6,695 nt of DNA from Bacteroides sp. (GTDB lineage Bacteria; Bacteroidota; Bacteroidia; Bacteroidales; Bacteroidaceae). The DNA lies in contig JASLDF010000092.1 of NCBI GenBank assembly GCA_030151635.1, positions 1 through 6,695 on the forward strand. Direction: 5' to 3'. Numbering within the stretch: position 1 is the stretch's first letter; every line of letters begins with the position of its first letter. The position numbers were made by a program, and so were the translations under genes. The notes under the pieces were generated by a model, which saw only the letters and a list, made by a program, of their open reading frames with translations, did no database searches and was not told where the DNA came from. Of the stretch, positions 1 through 4,817 are shown in pieces.

Positions 1-1
1 T

Positions 2-238
2 GGTAAAACAAAAAATGGAAATTGGAAATATAAGTGGCACCAATCATTAACTTCGGACATTGGAAGAGAACACTTAAAAAAACAGATTATTGAAGTTTCT
101 ACCTTAATGTCTGTGTCTCAGACCAAAGAACAATTTGACGAGCTATTTCAGCAAAAGTATAATTCAAACCCTATACAGTTACATATAGAATTTAACGAGG
201 ATGTTGCTCTTCAGAAAAAAAGGAATTATAGCAAATAA
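2..238 (+). CDS. P63C-domain protein, C-terminal fragment (5' end outside window)
   Basis: An open frame runs in from the left edge and stops at TAA 236-238, giving the last 78 residues of a longer protein. The motif KYKWHQSLTSDIGREHLKKQ, followed by a valine/leucine-rich helix with TLMSVS, matches what I remember of the P63C domain. That domain is usually at or near the C-terminus and typically reads K-H-Q-W-L-T-x-D-I-G followed by LMRAS or a similar block. The domain has no established biochemical role; it occurs in bacterial and phage or prophage proteins, sometimes with antirepressor- or DNA-binding-like N-termini. The tail (LHIEFNEDVALQKKRNYSK) is charged and ends naturally, so this end is not truncated. 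No clear terminator follows. The family call rests on motif memory, not a search. Confidence 0.68.
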   Translation, partial: GKTKNGNWKYKWHQSLTSDIGREHLKKQIIEVSTLMSVSQTKEQFDELFQQKYNSNPIQLHIEFNEDVALQKKRNYSK

Positions 239-317
239 TATCCTAGAGGAAGTTTTGCTAACCCCTTACATTTTCTATGTATAATTGAACACCTATTTTT
301 CTACTTATCTGCAATAC

Positions 318-479
318 ACCCTCTTTCTAGTATCTGCTGATGGTGCGACGGCGTGGTTAACCGTGGTGTTGTGGCACCCGTCGCACCAAAACGGGACATT
401 TCCTTGTGGTTATTCTACCTACGCACTGGAGTTGCAGGGTCGTGCTGTTGTAGTATCAGTAGTAAAAATGAAGGGGAAG
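318..479 (+). repeat. Palindromic intergenic repeat, copy 1 (162 bp)
   Basis: This is a full-length copy of a repeat family found four times in the window. It begins ACCCTCTTTCTAGTATCTGC and ends AAAAATGAAGGGGAAG, and has exactly the length of copy 2 at 2274-2435, in the same orientation. Near the left end, GGTGCGACGG (342-351) is perfectly complementary to CCGTCGCACC (378-387), giving a 10-bp stem around a G/T-rich loop. The outer ends (CTGATG near the left, CATCAGTAG-like at the right) form a second, imperfect inverted repeat, here decayed to GTATCAGTAG. The open frame across it (285-560) is not conserved between copies, because single-base indels shift the frame, so the repeat is probably non-coding. 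It could be a MITE-like element or a cousin of REP/BIME repeats. No transposase is present in the window. Confidence 0.85.
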
Positions 480-546
480 ACACAGAGATTTTCTTCGTGT
501 TTTACCATTTACGAATTATCTAATTATCAATATAATAGATTATTTA

Positions 547-578
547 TTGGCTCTTTGTAATGACTTATTCTATCTTTG
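547..578 (+). promoter_or_regulatory. Bacteroidota-type promoter of the TAC operon
   Basis: TATCTTTG at 571-578 is a perfect match to the Bacteroidota sigma-ABfr -7 element TAnnTTTG. A TTG at 547-549 lies 21 bp upstream, close to the usual 19-21 bp spacing for the -33 element. Transcription would start near 583-586 and leave a leader of about 155 nt before the toxin ATG at 741. It is the best promoter match between the P63C gene and the toxin. Confidence 0.6.
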
Positions 579-613
579 TATGTAACAAAACTTAAACATA
601 ACGATACAAGATC

Positions 614-701
614 GGTCATTTAATAGTGAAGGAGGTTGAGTCGAAAATCGACTTTTTCTGTCCTGTTTTTCTACAAACAGAGCAAATTGTGTTAAAATGA
701 C
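614..701 (+). promoter_or_regulatory. Structured leader / possible operator of the TAC operon
   Basis: The leader between the promoter and the toxin contains a perfect interrupted palindrome, AGTCGA-AAA-TCGACT (639-653), followed directly by a short T-run (653-657). A wider imperfect inverted repeat, GTCATTTAA (615-623) against TTAAAATGAC (692-701), encloses it. The inner palindrome is the natural candidate for binding by the XRE-family antitoxin, since such proteins autorepress by binding inverted repeats near their promoter. Alternatively, in RNA it would form a small hairpin plus U-tract able to act as a weak attenuator. An AGGAGG sequence at 630-635 sits just before it without an ATG at a suitable distance. 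The structure is visible; the function is inferred. Confidence 0.4.
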
Positions 702-740
702 TGACCAGTGAACAAAAAATCAACCTATGGGTTTATTATT

Positions 741-1304
741 ATGAAGATAGTTCCTATATTTAGCAATCGATTGTATGCCCTGCAGTATGAAGGTGAAACA
801 GAAAATGAGTTGAGCCGCTTGATGGAATTGTGGGATGATGCGGAATATCTCTTTGATTTTTATGAAAACAATCAAACCTGTTTTCGGAGTGATTACTTTA
901 CGACAAAAAGAAATATTCTAGAATACAGTAATGTTGATTTTTTGGAAGACATTGAGCAGAATCGGAATTACTTAGAGCAGGAACTTCTGTCCATTAAAAA
1001 GAATGAAGCATATGACATGGATCATTTCTTTCGCAATTTATACCGCAATCCTCCACCTAACAAGGTGTATGAATTGTACAAGAAGAGGTGCCATATTTTA
1101 CGATTATATGCTGTTAAAATAGATGTGGGGCTTTATTTAATTACCGGAGGTGCTATAAAAGTGGTAAAAGAGATGCATAATCATCCCGATACAAAAAACG
1201 CACTGCAGCAATTGAACTTTATATCGGCAAAATTACATGATGAGAATATTAAAAGTAGTGACCAACTTGAATCTTATATACGGTTTATAAATGAAAAAAG
1301 ATAA
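741..1304 (+). CDS. RelE/HigB-like toxin of a toxin-antitoxin-chaperone operon
   Basis: I prefer the ATG at 741 (187 aa) to the GTG at 708. The 11 extra residues look non-native, and Bacteroidota relatives, as I remember them, begin like MKIVPIF...LYALQYEGE. The protein starts with a beta strand containing LYALQYEGE and continues through charged helices (WDDAEYLFDFYENN, FLEDIEQNRNYLEQ). Near residues 117-140 it has a core with HILRLYAVKID and LITGGAIKVV. The R-L-Y-A-x-K-I and I-T-G-G-A-I-K strand pair is characteristic of a Bacteroidota group of RelE/ParE-superfamily toxins, many of which are ribosome-dependent mRNA interferases. It is longer than classic RelE (about 95 aa) because of a helical insertion. 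Its 3' end overlaps the antitoxin start by 14 nt, and the toxin-first order is that of higBA-type systems. Catalytic residues cannot be assigned from sequence alone. Confidence 0.72.
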   Translation: MKIVPIFSNRLYALQYEGETENELSRLMELWDDAEYLFDFYENNQTCFRSDYFTTKRNILEYSNVDFLEDIEQNRNYLEQELLSIKKNEAYDMDHFFRNLYRNPPPNKVYELYKKRCHILRLYAVKIDVGLYLITGGAIKVVKEMHNHPDTKNALQQLNFISAKLHDENIKSSDQLESYIRFINEKR

Positions 1305-1764
1305 TAATAAAGATTTGTTTTTGAATCTTGTTTCGGAGGCTCCTTCGACCTTTGCAGATGAACTGGAAGAAAGAGTGAACAATCAAGATTGGAGACATGA
1401 ATCTAAGATTATAGCATTTAAAGTTTTAAAGGCTATAAAAGAACAAGAGATAAAACAACGTGATTTGGCCTTTAAAATGGGGGTTAGTCCGCAACAAATA
1501 AGCAAAATTGTGAAGGGCAAGGAAAATCTTACCTTGGCAACCATTGTTAAATTGCAAAACATTCTAAAAATAAACATTCTGGAGTCTTGCAGCCAAACTA
1601 AATCAAACGACAACCCTACGACAACTAGCTATAGCACCGATTTGGAGCCTATCCAATCGACTCTATTGGCACCAAAATGCACTGGTAGAATCTCTTTGAG
1701 CGACTTCAGTTTCCAGGATGTAGTGGCTAAAGAGGAGACGTTCTCAATTAAACCCGCCATGTAA
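1291..1764 (+). CDS. XRE-family antitoxin with C-terminal extension (possible chaperone-addiction region)
   Basis: The 157-residue protein starts at an ATG inside the last codons of the toxin gene, indicating translational coupling. Residues 1-40 are acidic and amphipathic. Residues about 41-98 form a clear XRE/Cro-type helix-turn-helix: EIKQRDLAFKMGVSPQQISK gives the two DNA-recognition helices, followed by GKENLTLATIVKLQNIL. It should neutralise the upstream toxin and repress the operon, perhaps through the palindrome at 639-653. After the helix-turn-helix comes a polar, low-complexity linker rich in Thr, Ser and Asn (about 100-117). A distal segment (118-157) ends with hydrophobic and aromatic residues (ISLSDFSFQDVV, FSIKPAM). 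Ordinary HigA-type antitoxins are near 100 residues. An extra tail of this kind followed by a SecB-like gene resembles the chaperone-addiction domain of TAC antitoxins. The helix-turn-helix is secure; the tail's role is inferred. Confidence 0.85.
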   Translation: MKKDNNKDLFLNLVSEAPSTFADELEERVNNQDWRHESKIIAFKVLKAIKEQEIKQRDLAFKMGVSPQQISKIVKGKENLTLATIVKLQNILKINILESCSQTKSNDNPTTTSYSTDLEPIQSTLLAPKCTGRISLSDFSFQDVVAKEETFSIKPAM

Positions 1765-1766
1765 TT

Positions 1767-2198
1767 ATGAAACAGATCCCTTTTTTTTTAGAGAAAATTG
1801 AGACGCTTGATTATGCGGCTATGGAGGATGCTTATATTGAAGATGGCACAGATGTTAAGTTTGGGTTGAATATCTCTTTTGGAACTAAATCTCCTGAAGA
1901 TTGTAGCTTGGTTTGTGTCATATCTATCCTTTTTAAACAAGACGATCGCCCTTTTTTAAAGATAAAATCGGCATCTGTCTTTAGTATTGACCCAACATAT
2001 TGGGAACAACAGATTGTTGACCGGGTATTGACGCTTCCTAAAAAAATTGCCGATCACCTATCGGTGCTTAGTTTGGGGACGACACGTGGCATTTTACATG
2101 CTAAGACGGAAGGTACATTATTAAATAAATTCCTTATTCCGCAACTCAACATCTCAAAGTATTTCAAAAACGATGTAACCATTTCTTTCTCTAAATAG
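1767..2198 (+). CDS. SecB-like chaperone, third gene of the TAC operon
   Basis: This 143-residue protein starts 2 bp after the antitoxin stop, so it is almost certainly co-transcribed. Its pattern follows SecB. An N-terminal strand (FFLEKIETLDY) is followed by alternating-hydrophobic beta strands (VKFGLNISFG, CSLVCVISILFK, FLKIKSASVFSI, about residues 30-74). Next come a helix containing LPKKIADHLSVLS and the segment TTRGILHAKTEGTLLNKF leading into LIPQLNI (about 90-129). In E. coli SecB the corresponding stretch runs from the helix through the Pro-Gln-Leu-Asn-Leu segment. Length (143 against about 155 aa) and order agree. SecB proteins are cytosolic tetramers holding unfolded clients; TAC versions stabilise their own antitoxin. 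Identity in sequence is low, so the call rests on pattern, gene position and the extended antitoxin. The alternative is an uncharacterised accessory protein. No downstream partner gene follows. Confidence 0.62.
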   Translation: MKQIPFFLEKIETLDYAAMEDAYIEDGTDVKFGLNISFGTKSPEDCSLVCVISILFKQDDRPFLKIKSASVFSIDPTYWEQQIVDRVLTLPKKIADHLSVLSLGTTRGILHAKTEGTLLNKFLIPQLNISKYFKNDVTISFSK

Positions 2199-2219
2199 GA
2201 GGATTAAAGTATCCGTACG

Positions 2220-2268
2220 ACTGTCCCCTTTGCTCTGTTTAATACCGGTGCAAAGGGGACAGTTTTTA
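2220..2268 (+). terminator. Rho-independent terminator of the TAC operon
   Basis: A perfect 14-bp stem, ACTGTCCCCTTTGC (2220-2233) with GCAAAGGGGACAGT (2250-2263), closes a 16-nt loop and is followed by TTTTTATTTAT. It begins 21 bp after the stop of the SecB-like gene. On the minus strand the stem is not followed by a T-run, so it should act only on plus-strand transcripts. Confidence 0.92.
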
Positions 2269-2273
2269 TTTAT

Positions 2274-2435
2274 ACCCTCTTTCTAGTATCTGCTGATGGT
2301 ACGACTGTGCATTAACCGTGGTGTTGTGGCACCTATCCCACCAAAACGGGACATTGCCCTGCTGCTCTTTTGTACCTACGCACAGGAGTTGCAGGGTGTG
2401 CTGTCGCACCATCAGTAGTAAAAATGAAGGGGAAG
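2274..2435 (+). repeat. Palindromic intergenic repeat, copy 2 (162 bp)
   Basis: This is the same element as copy 1, in the same orientation and of identical length, beginning ACCCTCTTTCTAGTATCTGC and ending AAAAATGAAGGGGAAG. The internal stem seen in copy 1 is degraded here (GGTACGACTG against CTATCCCACC). The right-hand terminus GTCGCACCATCAGTAG (2403-2418) is the best preserved of all copies and is nearly complementary to the left terminus (CTGCTGATGGTACGAC). The element begins 5 bp after the TAC terminator region and ends exactly at the stop codon of the minus-strand DUF1287 gene. It may therefore supply that gene's 3' hairpin. The frames open across it on either strand (2266-2613, 2370-2678) are not conserved in the other copies. 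Confidence 0.87.
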
Positions 2436-3029
2436 TTATGGGGTTATTTTGGGATTGTATTGGTAGTGCCCGATGATGGGAAATTGAAAGAGAAAGTCTT
2501 CCAGCACCTGCCCCACGCCTACGTTGTGGATGATGTAGTAATTGCCAGAAGATGGCGATTTCAGCTTGGAAACGATGCCAATATGAGTCATTCCTCCTCG
2601 AATGCGCCAACAAATGATATCGCCAGGCAGATAGTCGGCTGGAGTTTTTGTGATGGGTTTGCTTTGACCAAAGCGTGAAAAAAAGACCATAAGATTGGGT
2701 ACACGGCGGTGGTCTATATTTTTATCGGTGGTTTTTAATCCCCATATTTTAGGATAGAGAGTGAAGTTTTTCTTCATGTCTTCGTGGACTTCTTTCTGCA
2801 AATCGATCCCCATTTTTCGGTAGGCACGAATCACAACATCCGTACACACCCCTCGATTGGCAGGTACATCGCCCCCGGGATAGGCAATATTGAAATAGGT
2901 GGCATCGTAACGCACGTGGTCTTTGGTTAGGGTAAAAGCAGAATCGGCCAAGGCAATGCTAAAAGGATCTTGAGCGAATGTTATAAACGTACTTACAAAA
3001 AGAAAGAGTGTCGTAATGATCGCTTTCAT
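2436..3029 (-). CDS. Secreted DUF1287 family protein
   Basis: The protein has 197 residues with an N-terminal signal peptide (MKAIITTLFLFVSTFITFAQ, predicted cleavage around residue 19), so it is exported to the periplasm or beyond. The mature part carries the hallmarks of DUF1287: YPGGDVPANRGVCTDVVIRA, a helix with EDMKKNF, DHRRVPNLMVFFSRFG, PGDIICWR, THIGIVS and IIHNVGVG, ending with a GHYQY tail. The order of an invariant Cys (in GVCTDVV), then a His (in MTHIGIV), then another His (in IIHN) resembles the papain-like NlpC/P60 superfamily. A cell-wall peptidase or amidase role is possible but unproven. Full family length is present, including the C-terminal G-H-Y segment. The stop directly abuts repeat copy 2. 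It lies 106 bp downstream of the other minus-strand gene (3136-3582) and might share its transcript; I see no good promoter of its own. Confidence 0.88.
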   Translation of the reverse strand: MKAIITTLFLFVSTFITFAQDPFSIALADSAFTLTKDHVRYDATYFNIAYPGGDVPANRGVCTDVVIRAYRKMGIDLQKEVHEDMKKNFTLYPKIWGLKTTDKNIDHRRVPNLMVFFSRFGQSKPITKTPADYLPGDIICWRIRGGMTHIGIVSKLKSPSSGNYYIIHNVGVGQVLEDFLFQFPIIGHYQYNPKITP

Positions 3030-3135
3030 GGGAATTGAGGCTGTTTATTTAGGTTGTTTTGATGATGTGTTCCTAGGCAACATTTTATTGTGCCAAGTTG
3101 AACAAAAGACGTATTCTACGATTGTGTACCTGTGG

Positions 3136-3582
3136 TTATCTGTACTCCTCCAGTTTTTTGTTGGTATAATTTGTAGCGTAATCCACAAAATGATTTTGAA
3201 TATTGATTGCACCATCATACTCCTCGTCCTCGACGTCTTGATGCTCCAAAACGAAATGTTCGTCGTCCGTTAGGTGTTTCCATTCGTCGTTGCTCATTGT
3301 TTGTAGTAAATCCATGAGTCCGGGATAGATGTGGAGATCGCCCTGTTCGGCAACCAGACAGATTTGTTCAAAGAGATTGAGGCTGTCGTAATCATCGGCT
3401 AGAAACTTTGTTTCGGGTGCCTCTTTACCCAACTGTCGCAACTTATGTGCCATTCGAAACGAACACTGCTTCAACAGTTTTTCTGCTTGTTTTTTGAAGT
3501 GAGTTTCCATTTCAATAATCTTCCAAACATCGTGTGCTTTATCTATTGCATCACCAATAAAATCACTATTAATATCTACCAT
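3136..3582 (-). CDS. Acidic protein of unknown function
   Basis: The protein has 148 residues and I do not recognise its family. It appears cytosolic, with no signal peptide or membrane segment, and largely helical. The N-terminal third is basic and amphipathic (ETHFKKQAEKLLKQCSFRMA, HKLRQLGKEAPE). The C-terminal half is strongly acidic (NDEWKHLTDDEHFVLE, HQDVEDEEYDGAIN). Aspartates and glutamates outnumber lysines and arginines. The long frame on the opposite strand (3445-3837) overlaps only part of it. I take this frame as real because it gives a complete protein with clear helical periodicity, begins just after a promoter-like site (3624-3631) and runs the same way as DUF1287. Small acidic helical proteins of this sort include immunity proteins, but nothing here identifies a partner toxin. 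Confidence 0.72.
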   Translation of the reverse strand: MVDINSDFIGDAIDKAHDVWKIIEMETHFKKQAEKLLKQCSFRMAHKLRQLGKEAPETKFLADDYDSLNLFEQICLVAEQGDLHIYPGLMDLLQTMSNDEWKHLTDDEHFVLEHQDVEDEEYDGAINIQNHFVDYATNYTNKKLEEYR

Positions 3583-3623
3583 AGCCCTAGTTTTAAGTAC
3601 ATTATTAGGTTAAGTTATGGAAC

Positions 3624-3631
3624 TAAAGATA
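3624..3631 (-). promoter_or_regulatory. Possible -7 element for the 3136-3582 gene
   Basis: Read on the minus strand, this is TATCTTTA, one mismatch from TAnnTTTG. It lies about 40 bp upstream of the ATG at 3582, which would give a leader of roughly 35 nt. No convincing TTG element is seen at the -33 distance. Confidence 0.35.
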
Positions 3632-3784
3632 GTAAAATTGTCCGAATTAATGCAGGACAGATTCCAAATTATAATTCTAGGCTTATGGTGGTATTTTACT
3701 CTCAAATTCAAACAGACCTATCCTGCTACTTCGCTCTATTCAAAGGCACATTAAGGCCCCATAAATTAGTCGGCCCTCCGCTTT

Positions 3785-3808
3785 TTTCTACTGATGGTGC
3801 GACCGGTG
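3785..3808 (+). repeat. Truncated left end of the palindromic repeat (copy 4)
   Basis: These 24 bases are identical to the first 24 bases of copy 3 (3890-3913), starting TTTCTACTGATGGTGCGACC, and lie 105 bp upstream of them in the same orientation. Similarity stops after CCGGTG. The remainder of the element, including the internal stem partner and the right terminus, is missing. This is either a broken copy or a duplicated end. Confidence 0.75.
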
Positions 3809-3889
3809 CACTATTGTTTGCGATGAGTTATGGATGAACACCAGCCTTAATCCCCCCATATACAAATTGGTTAATGTGTTTTACTGTGG

Positions 3890-4022
3890 TTTCTACTGAT
3901 GGTGCGACCGGTGAATGACCGTGGTGTTGTGGCACCCGTCGCACCAAAACCCACCATTTCTGTTTATCAGGAAGAGCTACGCATAAATACTGCATAGCGT
4001 GCTGTCGCATCATCAGTAGAAA
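3890..4022 (+). repeat. Palindromic intergenic repeat, copy 3 (about 133-bp core)
   Basis: This copy runs from TTTCTACTGATG to CATCAGTAGAAA, so its outermost 12 bases are perfect inverted repeats. It shares the blocks ACCGTGGTGTTGTGGCACC, GTCGCACCAAAAC, CTACGCA and GTGCTGTCGCA with copies 1 and 2 in the same order. The middle is diverged and the flanking CCCTC/GAAGGGG arms are weaker. The internal stem is strong: GGTGCGACCGGTG (3901-3913) pairs at 12 of 13 positions with CACCCGTCGCACC (3933-3945). The minus-strand open frame across it (3828-4013) changes frame relative to the other copies, so it is not taken as a gene. Confidence 0.85.
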
Positions 4023-4179
4023 TTATGAGGAGGGATTTGTTGAAATTAAATATGACACCAGTGACATTAAACTTATTAAATTAGCAAGTGTGCCCAATTG
4101 CTTTTTCACATTTATTACGGGTAATTTAATTTTCAGCTATTTTACTAACTACGTGCATCTAGGCTCTCAATCTGCCTCT

Positions 4180-4208
4180 TTTAAGGTATAACAGCACCTT
4201 TATATTTG
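4180..4208 (+). promoter_or_regulatory. Bacteroidota-type promoter of the lipoprotein gene
   Basis: TATATTTG at 4201-4208 matches the TAnnTTTG -7 element exactly. The -33 region has only a partial match (TTT at 4180-4182, 18 bp upstream). Transcription would begin near 4214, leaving an A/T-rich leader of about 125 nt before the ATG at 4340. Confidence 0.5.
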
Positions 4209-4339
4209 TAGCTATGCAAGATTCAGGCATATGTTTTATGAAACAGTCATTTAATTGTTAAAATAATGCATTGCTATTGATATTGTGTTAATATATTTTA
4301 CTTAATTTTATTTAATTAATTAGATATACAAATTAGAAT

Positions 4340-4798
4340 ATGAAATTATTTAAAAGCGTCCTTTTAGTAGGACTAGTCGTAGCAGCATCTAGCTGTGCAT
4401 CTTACAAACAATCTAACCACGTTTCTCCACTTGTAGCTGCTCCAGTTGAAACACATCAGCTTAGAGCAGATTTGAATCTTGATGTCAATAATAAGGTAGA
4501 GGCGAATTCAACTCGAACAACCCTATTTGGTTTCCGTATTAAAGGCGATAAGAAATTTGCTGAAACTGGTTTTATGTCAAGCAATCTTGCCAAAGCAAAA
4601 TCGGCAGCGATGTACAAAGCGATTGAACAAGGTAACTACGACATCATTGCAGCTCCAAAATACAAATACGAATCTCACAGTTGGTTCTTTGGTATGGTTA
4701 AGAAATATAAAGTAGTTCTTAATGGTTATGGTGCGACAATCAAGGACATTAAACAAGTGCCAGTTAACACAACGAAACAAATTAAAGTGAAGAAATAA
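4340..4798 (+). CDS. Small predicted lipoprotein, unknown function
   Basis: The protein has 152 residues. The N-terminus MKLFKSVLLVGLVVAASSC has a basic start, a hydrophobic core and a cysteine at residue 19 in a permissive lipobox (ASSC), predicting signal peptidase II cleavage and lipid anchoring. The mature part is basic and contains a strand-rich segment (RADLNLDVNNKVEANSTRTT), then FGFRIKGDKKFAE. A helix (NLAKAKSAAMYKAIEQGNYD) leads into strands DIIAAPKYKYE and KYKVVLNGYGATIKDIK. The pattern of an alanine-rich helix ending in A-x-Y-K-A, then 'D-x-I-x-A-P-x-Y', then a strand ending 'V-x-G-Y-x-A-T-I-K' recurs in small Bacteroidota lipoproteins I have seen without assigned function. It is transcribed alone, from the promoter near 4201 to the terminator at 4818-4857. 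Confidence 0.85.
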   Translation: MKLFKSVLLVGLVVAASSCASYKQSNHVSPLVAAPVETHQLRADLNLDVNNKVEANSTRTTLFGFRIKGDKKFAETGFMSSNLAKAKSAAMYKAIEQGNYDIIAAPKYKYESHSWFFGMVKKYKVVLNGYGATIKDIKQVPVNTTKQIKVKK

Positions 4799-4817
4799 GC
4801 TTAATTTTAAGGCATAA

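Larger units (their letters stand above)
3583..4339. other. Gene-free stretch containing repeats and promoters
   Basis: These 757 bp separate the divergent genes at 3136-3582 (minus) and 4340-4798 (plus). They hold a possible minus-strand promoter (3624-3631), the truncated repeat copy (3785-3808), repeat copy 3 (3890-4022) and a plus-strand promoter (4201-4208). In 3640-3780 and 4025-4175 I see no coding region, RNA gene or convincing hairpin. The last 100 bases before 4340 are very A/T-rich. Confidence 0.7.

Noticed and set aside
285..560. Open frame of 91 codons across repeat copy 1
   Set aside because: It is an accidental frame through a palindromic repeat. The other copies carry indels that break or shift it, and its product has no recognisable features.
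708..740. GTG at 708 as start of the toxin gene
   Set aside because: It would add 11 residues not resembling related toxins; the ATG at 741 gives the expected N-terminus.
2266..2613. Open frames on both strands (2266-2613 and 2370-2678) across repeat copy 2 and the end of DUF1287
   Set aside because: They are composed of repeat sequence plus the antisense or an alternative frame of the well-supported DUF1287 gene.
3445..3837. Plus-strand 130-codon frame antisense to the acidic protein gene
   Set aside because: It lies opposite a better-supported gene and runs into the truncated repeat; its composition (Cys/Phe/Tyr-rich, irregular) is typical of antisense frames.
3828..4013. Minus-strand 61-codon frame in repeat copy 3, whose RQH..Q.LCV start resembles a frame in copy 2
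   Set aside because: The similarity in protein frame holds only for the first half and then switches frame; copy 1 has a one-base difference that destroys it. DNA structure, not protein, is what is conserved.
318..4022. Repeats as integron attC sites with the intervening genes as cassettes
   Set aside because: The length, palindromy and one-direction arrangement are suggestive, but the required GTTRRRY / RYYYAAC core sites are not at the ends, the genes between copies are in mixed orientation, and no integrase is visible.
318..4022. Repeats as a CRISPR array or as classic REP sequences
   Set aside because: Spacing is irregular and kilobase-sized, so it is not CRISPR. Units of 130-160 bp with CTAC at the left and GTAG at the right do not fit the short GTAG-first REP hairpins of RAYT systems, though a distant relation is not excluded.
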